Source of the DNA: Sorex araneus
Lineage: Eukaryota > Chordata > Mammalia > Eulipotyphla > Soricidae
Direction: 5' to 3'
Assembly: GCF_027595985.1 (NCBI RefSeq)
Contig: NC_073303.1
Span: 373,686,386 to 373,750,385, forward strand
Length of the DNA: 64,000 nucleotides
Shown: in pieces, positions 57,771-64,000 of the stretch
Layout: each line of letters begins with the position of its first letter
Position numbering within the stretch: the stretch's first letter is position 1
Made by a program: the position numbers and the translations under genes
The notes under the pieces: generated by a model
Databases searched by the model: none
Seen by the model: only the letters and a program-made list of their open reading frames with translations
What the model was told of the DNA's origin: nothing

Positions 57771-58451
57771 TCTGTCTTCTACCTTCTCCTCTGTCTTCTT
57801 CCTTCTTTCTTGTCTTTTTCCTTTTCTTCCTTTAAAAACGATGCTACTCCTCCTTAGTCTAATCAACAGTTTACAATTGTTGTGTACAAACATATAAGAG
57901 TAGGTGTTTTCAGATCATTGAAAGGAAACCAATATAAGAGTTAGAATTGGTATTAGGCAACCGATGTCCCAAATTTAAGAAACTATTGATGAATTTAAAA
58001 ACTATATAGTTTATAAAATAGTAAGTAAATATACAGAGAGAGAAAGACTTTGTCAAGGTATTTCTAGTTAACCAAACTTGTCGAAGCAAAAACTATAGAT
58101 TGATGAAAGTGTAAAGATAGTCTAAAACCAATTTGTTATTAAAAAATAAAGATAGGATATTCATTCATGCTCACATTACTTAGGTCCATCCTTCTCTTTC
58201 CGGAAAACATGAAAACTAAACAGGCCTTTATAATACCCTTTATAATACAGGATATATGCCTCACTTGGTATATTACAAAACACAGTCCTCAGTGAGTGTG
58301 TTTCATAAATATATCTTTAAACTCTCTGTACTCATGAAAACAGAACTAGGCATCACTAGAAGACTGTACTTATGAATACTTTAATGATAAAAATATAGAT
58401 ATATGTGTAATGATAAGAAACTGAATGTAATAAGAATTATGAAATTGGGAT
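57771..58451. other. AT-rich, nothing recognised
   Basis: A T/C-rich run lies at 57790-57835. Otherwise unassigned. Confidence 0.6.
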
Positions 58452-58922
58452 GTGAACTGAAAAATGCAATGGGGACTGGGAAACAGAAAACGGAAACTTA
58501 TGTTAAACAAGAGAAGGAAGAAGCATTTCTTTTATGACCCCTTCCAGGCCACCAGATTTACGGGAGAGTACTGAGCCTGAGGCATTTACGGGAATGCCCA
58601 GAGGACACCTAAGGGTGGTCGCAAATGGGCCTGATGTAGTGTCACTGACTGCCTTTTGGTGCCTCGGGGCCATGCTATAGGGAAAAGATGCTTTGATTGT
58701 TTGATCTTAACCAATTATATCTGGAGCCCCTGTCTCACTGATAAGAAGGCACAGAGACTGCAGCCCACTCTTAGAGGATAAAAGAGAGACCCTCTCAGCA
58801 AACAGGGCCCCAAGCCTCTTTCTCTTCTGACTTGGGGTCCTCAGTGCTGAGCTTCTAATAAACTCACTCTCCTATCGTGAGCTGTTTCTCTCTCTGGTCA
58901 TTCAAGGCTCACGCCAACACAA
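58452..58922 (+). mobile_element. ERV long terminal repeat, solo
   Basis: Plus-strand order typical of an LTR: a TATA-like AGGATAAAAGAGAG (about 58775), then a short R region with CTAATAAACTCACTC (AATAAA at 58857-58862), then TTTCTCTCTCTGGTCATTCA and an end near CACGCCAACACAACA. The TATA-to-AATAAA distance of about 80 bp fits an R region. The 5' limit is uncertain and no TSD was established. Composition differs from the 7.4 and 23.4-kb LTRs, so it is another family. No internal viral region adjoins. Confidence 0.6.
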
Positions 58923-59244
58923 CAATATGAATCAGCTTATTTTAAATTTACCCAAAGGTATCTAGTATTACCTTTGCAGCGATATATGTGTCTCTCCTAT
59001 GCCCTGGACAGATAAAAATGCTGAAAATTGTTCAGCAAAGGCCCCCGCCTGCCCTCCACCCCCATTTCTGTCACTCTGGGTAGGTCTTTCTATCTGGGTT
59101 TCTGTCTGCATCCCAATGAATCTATAATTATGCAAGCCAATAATTATATAAAGCATTTTATAAGCAAATAGTCCAAATTTGCTGACGAATTTTTGTCTTA
59201 AATCTTGGAAAGATGATATTTATATTTAGTATTGAACAAAATTG

Positions 59245-59402
59245 TGGGTGGGGACACTCCTGACCATGCTCAGGGCTCTGCTCCTGACTCTGCACTCAGC
59301 AATTACCCCTCTCGGTGCTCGAGGGATGGTATGGGATGCCAGAGATGCAACTCAGGTCAGCTGCATTCAAGGCAAGCACTCAACCTGATTCTTTCGCTTC
59401 AA
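59245..59402 (-). repeat. SINE-A, old
   Basis: CTCCTGACCATGCTCAGGGC, CTCTGCACTCAGCAATTACC, GGGATGGTATGGGATGCCAG and GCTGCATTCAAGGCAAGCAC are in reversed SINE-A order. Confidence 0.8.
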
Positions 59403-59929
59403 CACATGTTTTCGGTATGTTTATCATGTGTATACATGTATGTGTATAGAATACTAGGTAATAGTACACAAGCATTCAGAGTGAGAAGGACATTGACTTT
59501 GCTTCCATTGTTTGTGATGCTTCCAGTTAACATGATTGTTGCCTGGATAATGTTTGTTTTCTTAAGGATGTTATCTGGACCATACCTGACTGCCTAATTT
59601 TATGTTTGGAGTCCTTCCCAGGAAGTGGAGTTTAGCTACATACAATGCAAGTGCTTTACAGTTATACACCCTCTCCCGTACCATGTAACATGTTTTAGTA
59701 GACATGTAGAATGGGCATCTACATGCAAGAGACAAAGTGACTCATTCCAGTGTATCAACACTGTAATATTAGTAGAGGCAGTCCTATTCTCTTTAAAAAG
59801 TATTGGCAGTTTACAATCCAAAACAAAAGCTTATTGCTTATTGCAATATGAATACATTCAATTTCTTTTAAAATTTGAAATTTCAATTATTTTACTTTCC
59901 TAATTATTAACTCTTTTTGATCTAGTATT
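59403..59929. other. Nothing recognised
   Basis: No assignable feature. Confidence 0.6.
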
Positions 59930-61920
59930 TGTCTCATGTTTTGTGAAATATTTTTAAAATTTGTGCTCTATTGTATTGTCTTTTATTGAGATTTAGGGAT
60001 TTTTATATGCATTTAAGTACATTCTAAAAATTTTTGTACAGGTTATGATTTTCATGCCTTTTACAGGAAGAGTTGTTTACAATGACAAATATAAAGATAT
60101 TTTATACATTGTTCTAAAGTTTAAATGTTCATCTTTAAAGATTTTATATTGAGATATCAGATTAATCTGGAAATTATATTTGCGTAGCTGAAGAGAAATA
60201 ATATAAATATGCTTGCTGTCCACTATCAGTGACTGAATAGTTTTTCCTTTTATTGGCAAATTGAAAGGAGAGTTTTATCAAGTTCTAAGTCTCACAGAGT
60301 CTCTGTTGTCTTGTATTTATTTAACTAGATGCACATGAGTTGATAATGTCTTCTTTTTTATGCTAGTTATCTTCCAGGTAATAGCTTTAATTAATTTTTC
60401 TTTACCAAGTTTTTCGTGCTTTATGTGTCTTTCCAATGAATTTTACCATAAGCTATGGAATAAACTCGCTAATCTTTTACTATGTATATGTGCTACTTTA
60501 TTTGAACTTTTTATGTATAAAATCTCCTTATTCAGTAATACGTGTATGTAATTGGTTTGCATTCCTCTCCTACTTTTTAGTGGCATTTTATATTTAATTT
60601 TCACGCGCATGGAACTGGTTTTTGAGGTATACAGTAAGGGTTTTAAAAATAATCTTTGTGTTTAATAAATTCTTTCTCTTGTTTTGTTCTTTCTGTTTTT
60701 GCTATTTTCATTGCATTGTACTGCATTTTTTATTTTCCTCTCAATTACTTGATGAATTTTGTTAAATTCTCAGGCTTGCATTTGACTGTAAAATATTGTT
60801 TATATTTGTGTGGGGGGAGTTTTTGATACGATATTATATGACATGTTCATATTTGGGTTGCTTGACCTAAGATATAAGATATGCTACTAGACATGTTTAT
60901 TTAAACATATGTATTAAATTTTTTCCTAAAATTATTTCTGCGATAATTTCTTTTAACTTCCAACTATTTTTATAATCATATCAATTTTAAAACAATCTCA
61001 TAGGAATTACTCCTTTTATTTACTTTCATACTTCAATAAGTGCAGGTTATAATTTACTATTATTTTCAGAGTTAAGTGTATTTTAGATGAAATAATTTCA
61101 TCTTTAATGTTACCTTACCCATTTTTTACAGATTCTTTCAGGCTCCATGTACTCATTTGTTTGTTTTGAAGTACTGAAAGTAGATTTCAGCCAACATTTT
61201 CTCAGAACTATTGTGCATGGCTTTATTTAGATTATTTTGCTTTTATAGATCAGATGAAAATCTTATTCCTTAGACCTGAGATTTGCGAACTGCATTAAAT
61301 GACTTTTATTTCTAGGATAGAGTTAGTAGAAAGAAGATTAAATTTATTGACTGCTCTGTAAAACAGTTTTCTTCATATCAAAACTCAAGAAAAGACAAAT
61401 ATTTCATATTTGATTGTTTAATGTCTCTTATGTATTCAAGTAGGAGCTCTGTTATGAGATTTCATTTCTGTTTCTTTTTCTCAGGAAAATGACTCCTGTT
61501 GTAGAGATTTGGTTCTATTGTTGCAAAATGTGCTTTTGTCTAAGGTGAGTGCGGGATAATAGTTAGAAGCTGTGTAGTTGAACAACTATTGACCAACACA
61601 TTTCCTGTTTAGAGGAGCTCACACACCTCAGCAGAACACATCTGCTGCTGGCCGGCAAACCCGGCAAGCTCACAGATATATTTTCCCTAGACTTCACATG
61701 GCTTATCTAAAAATAAGTTGAAACGCTCAACTTTTCAGAATACTGGTGTGCTTGATTGGAATAAGCCCAAAGGACTGTATCACGGAGATGTTGAATCTTG
61801 CTAGTCATTGCTTGAATATTTGTAATATCTATCCTTACTTTCTTATACTCCATATCAGGCCTCACCTCAACTCTTGTTCTACATAAAAGAGTTATCAAAT
61901 GATTCATCCAATGTTTTCTT
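59930..61920 (-). mobile_element. Possible old L1 relics, AT-rich
   Basis: T-rich plus-strand text such as TTTTATTGAGATTTAGGGAT and TTTTTATGCTAGTTATCTTCC is reminiscent of antisense L1 ORF2, but too diverged to place. No reading frame survives. Confidence 0.3.
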
Positions 61921-62093
61921 TTTTGTTTTCCTTTTTGGGTCAGACCCGGCAATGCACGGGGGTTACTCCTGGCTCTACACCAAGGAATTACTCCTGATGG
62001 TGCTCAGGGGACCATATGGGATGCTGGGAATCAAACACGGGTCCCGCCATGTACAAGGCAAACGCCCTACCCACTGTGCCATCACTGCAGCCC
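61921..62093 (-). repeat. SINE-A, well preserved
   Basis: GGGTCAGACCCGGCAATGCA, ACTCCTGATGGTGCTCAGGG, GGACCATATGGGATGCTGGG, ATCAAACACGGGTCCCGCC (altered B box) and CACTGTGCCATCACTGCAGC. Confidence 0.92.
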
Positions 62094-63146
62094 TAAAACG
62101 GGTGATTTTTATGACACAGGGCAATCTTAAACTATTCTGATTTGAAAAAATATCTCTTGAAATCTCACAATATACATACAAAATTTAAATTAATCTCTCA
62201 AACATGCTTACTAGAACATGTTTTATTTTAAGAACTCTGCTATCAGCTTTAGAATGGAATATTATTAGCAGTGACTCATTACTAAACTTCTAGTCCAGTA
62301 GAAGTCCATGGATGAGTATGAAGTAAGTACTTCATTTACTTCCATGATTTGATTTCAGTCTATTATTAATTCATTTTCTCTTTCCATCCTTTTGGTAAGC
62401 TTCTCCATATGGCTCACACAAATTTTCCACGTGCGTCTTTCACATATTAGTCACAGTTATTTTAAGTTCCTTGACTGATAATTTCGGCATCCAGCTCATA
62501 TCTGACTCAGTTTCTATGGATTCAGTACACTGGTGTCCCCTCCCCCAACATTTTTTGGTTTTCTTTGTATTGTGTCTCCTGAAATATTTTGACGAAAGCA
62601 CACATACGCACATCATTATTTCAGTGCATAGGCATGTCTTTTCTTATACTACGCCTTTGAAGGACATGGTAGCACGTATTTGAATCTTTCTAATCAGACG
62701 TTAGCTGAGTTTTTGAGTTTTGGTGTTAATGGTTTTTCACTGTATAACTGAATGAATAACTGGCTTTGAATTCTTTCAGCATTACCTTGCTTTTAGGATG
62801 AGATCTTTTGACCACAGACCTTTTTATTATTGTCTTCTAAGTCTCAAATTTAGTCCCACTTTGTACTTGCCATTCAGAGTATCTCTCCATGCATTGATGC
62901 CTTTATTACCCTTTTTTAGCAGTAGGGTTTGTTTCTCATTCCTTTCCAGAATGATGGTATGGGACAGATTTTCTGCCATAGCTTAGCCTCATGCTTCAAA
63001 ATTTCCAGAATCTTGGAGTAAGAGACCTTTTCACCAACCCCTAGTGGTTGCGTATCTATAATGTTAAAGGTTAGATAAGTAACAGATTTGTAAAAGTTAC
63101 CTTCCTTAGTTCTGTGAGTAATTAGGATTTTTTTTTAACTCCTTCA
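62094..63146 (-). mobile_element. Possible ancient L1 (L1M-like) fragment
   Basis: About 62450-62560, AAGTTCCTTGACTGATAATT then CATCCAGCTCATATCTGACT, recalls antisense text of old mammalian L1 subfamilies. The rest is unassigned. Confidence 0.3.
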
Positions 63147-63378
63147 GAGGGCTGCAGCAATAGCACAGCAGTTGGGCTTTCGCCTTTCACTCGGCTGACC
63201 CGAGTTCGAGTCCTCCGGCCCTCTTGGAGAGCCCAGCAAGGTACCAAGAGTATTGAGCCTGAGCGGCAGAGCCTGGTAAGTTACCCTTGTGTATTGGATA
63301 TGCCAAAAACAGTAACAATAAGTCTCTCAATGAGAGATGTTACTGGTGCCCGCTTGAGCAATGGGATGACAGTGTAGT
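63147..63378 (+). repeat. SINE-B with short internal tail deletion
   Basis: AGGGCTGCAGCAATAGCACA, B box GAGTTCGAGTCC, GGCAGAGCCTGGTAAG, GCCAAAAACAGTAACAATAA, then TTACTGGTGCCCGCTTGAGC directly joined to AATGGGATGACAGTG. About 12 bases (AAATCGATGAAC in other copies) are missing from the RTE module. Confidence 0.92.
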
Positions 63379-63649
63379 CACAAATTGGCTTTGCTTCCAC
63401 AGACAAAATGAATCAGGTGAGACATATTATTTTGTGTACAAAATAATGCACCTGCTCCGTCTATCCTAATGCACTATAACAAAAAGTTTAGCCCTTCCAC
63501 CTGAACCCAAGCCTTCACATCCAAGTTTTTTCCCTTCCTCTCAGTCAGCTTTCTCCACACTTCTCAACTTCTTGCTCTTCCAACCTTGCACGTGAGGTTA
63601 ACCTCCAAGCTGATATTCAGGGCCTTTTCCTTTGGGAGGGGGGATTAAA
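63379..63649. other. Nothing recognised
   Basis: C/T-rich at 63480-63560, no assignable feature. Confidence 0.6.
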
Positions 63650-63825
63650 TGGGAAGGGGGGTGGGTGGATGGCTACTCCTAGTGATGCCGAAGTATTACT
63701 CCTAGTTTTACACTCAAGAATCACCCTGGTGGGCTTGGGGGACTGTATGTGATGTCAGGGTCAAACTCAGGCTTCCTGCATGTAAGACAAGTGCCTTAAT
63801 CCACTGGACTATAGCTCTGGTGCCC
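63650..63825 (-). repeat. SINE-A, old
   Basis: GTATTACTCCTAGTTTTACA, GAATCACCCTGGTGGGCTTG, GGGTCAAACTCAGGCTTCC and GACTATAGCTCTGGTGCCC are in reversed SINE-A order. Confidence 0.8.
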
Positions 63826-64000
63826 AGGGGCCTTTTGCTATCCAGGAGTGGATTCTTCTCTTATCTAGCTGAGTCCCCTTGGGCTCCATGCTTGACCCTA
63901 TCTGCCATCTTCTCTGCCTACCACCTCCCATCAACAGCTACAAATATGCTAACTTCACAGATTCACGACCAATGCAGCAGACAACTTAGAAACGACGGCA

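Noticed and set aside
1-64000. CRISPR array, operons, bacterial ribosome binding sites or prophage
   Set aside because: The sequence is vertebrate nuclear DNA (tRNA-derived SINEs, L1, MIR, ERV LTRs). Direct repeats here are transposons, TSDs or microsatellites with no regular spacer pattern.

Overview
The window is mammalian nuclear DNA that looks intergenic: AT-rich, dense in interspersed repeats, and without a multi-exon gene, CpG-island promoter or structural RNA gene that I can recognise as intact. The dominant repeats are tRNA-headed SINEs of the kind known from shrews (SOR-like elements, family Soricidae). Fragments of an RTE-type LINE are also present. I recall RTE elements being reported in the common shrew and linked to horizontal transfer from nematodes. 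The best guess is therefore a Sorex-like shrew. This is inference from repeat content; no species-diagnostic gene is present.

Three local SINE names are used here. SINE-A has a tRNA-like head, a body around CATATGG and CAGGAGTAA, and an A-rich tail (about 170-190 bp). SINE-B shares the head but has a different body (GCCAAAAACAGTAAC) and ends in a 3' module of about 60 bp finishing in GACAGTGACAGTG. SINE-C is a SINE-B variant with a longer insert before that module. In the right frame the 3' module still reads as the C-terminal end of the RTE LINE protein (WRRYW..LEQI.EQ.DD). SINE-B and SINE-C thus look like RTE-mobilised composites, and SINE-A like an A-tailed, L1-type client.

Layout. 0-5 kb: (AT)n, a composite SINE, a 159-bp reverse-strand fragment of VAV3-like calponin-homology coding sequence, a GA microsatellite, then a SINE-A. 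5-12 kb: a truncated SINE-B with target-site duplication (TSD), an ERV LTR, two SINE-C copies, an 88-bp tandem duplication and an ancient MIR. 15-24 kb: L1 3' ends carrying polypyrimidine microsatellites, several SINEs, and a 620-bp solo LTR with a 6-bp TSD sitting inside a SINE-A. 26-29 kb: an RTE fragment, then a SINE-B inside an L1 3' end. 34-38 kb: a CpG-enriched block of unknown nature, microsatellites, three SINEs and an L1 3' end. 41-45 kb: a long reverse-orientation L1 interrupted by five or more nested insertions, including a U1 snRNA retropseudogene with TSD and a 639-bp GC-rich-headed L1-tailed element with an 18-bp TSD. 47-51 kb: SINE-B copies and simple repeats. 52.5-53.6 kb: an unidentified retrocopy-like block. 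54.3-56.3 kb: a SINE-B, an RTE insertion with twin-priming (inverted) structure and TSD, itself split by a SINE-A, then a second L1-tailed element with an internal tandem repeat. 56-64 kb: old SINEs, a MIR, an ERV LTR and AT-rich L1-like relics.

No genes work together here; the window is a record of retrotransposition. The most informative story is the shared 3' end between the SINEs and the RTE LINE, with graded lengths of LINE sequence captured. The strongest candidate for an undescribed family is the 639-bp element at 44.6-45.3 kb. Family names come from recalled consensus patterns, not from a database search.
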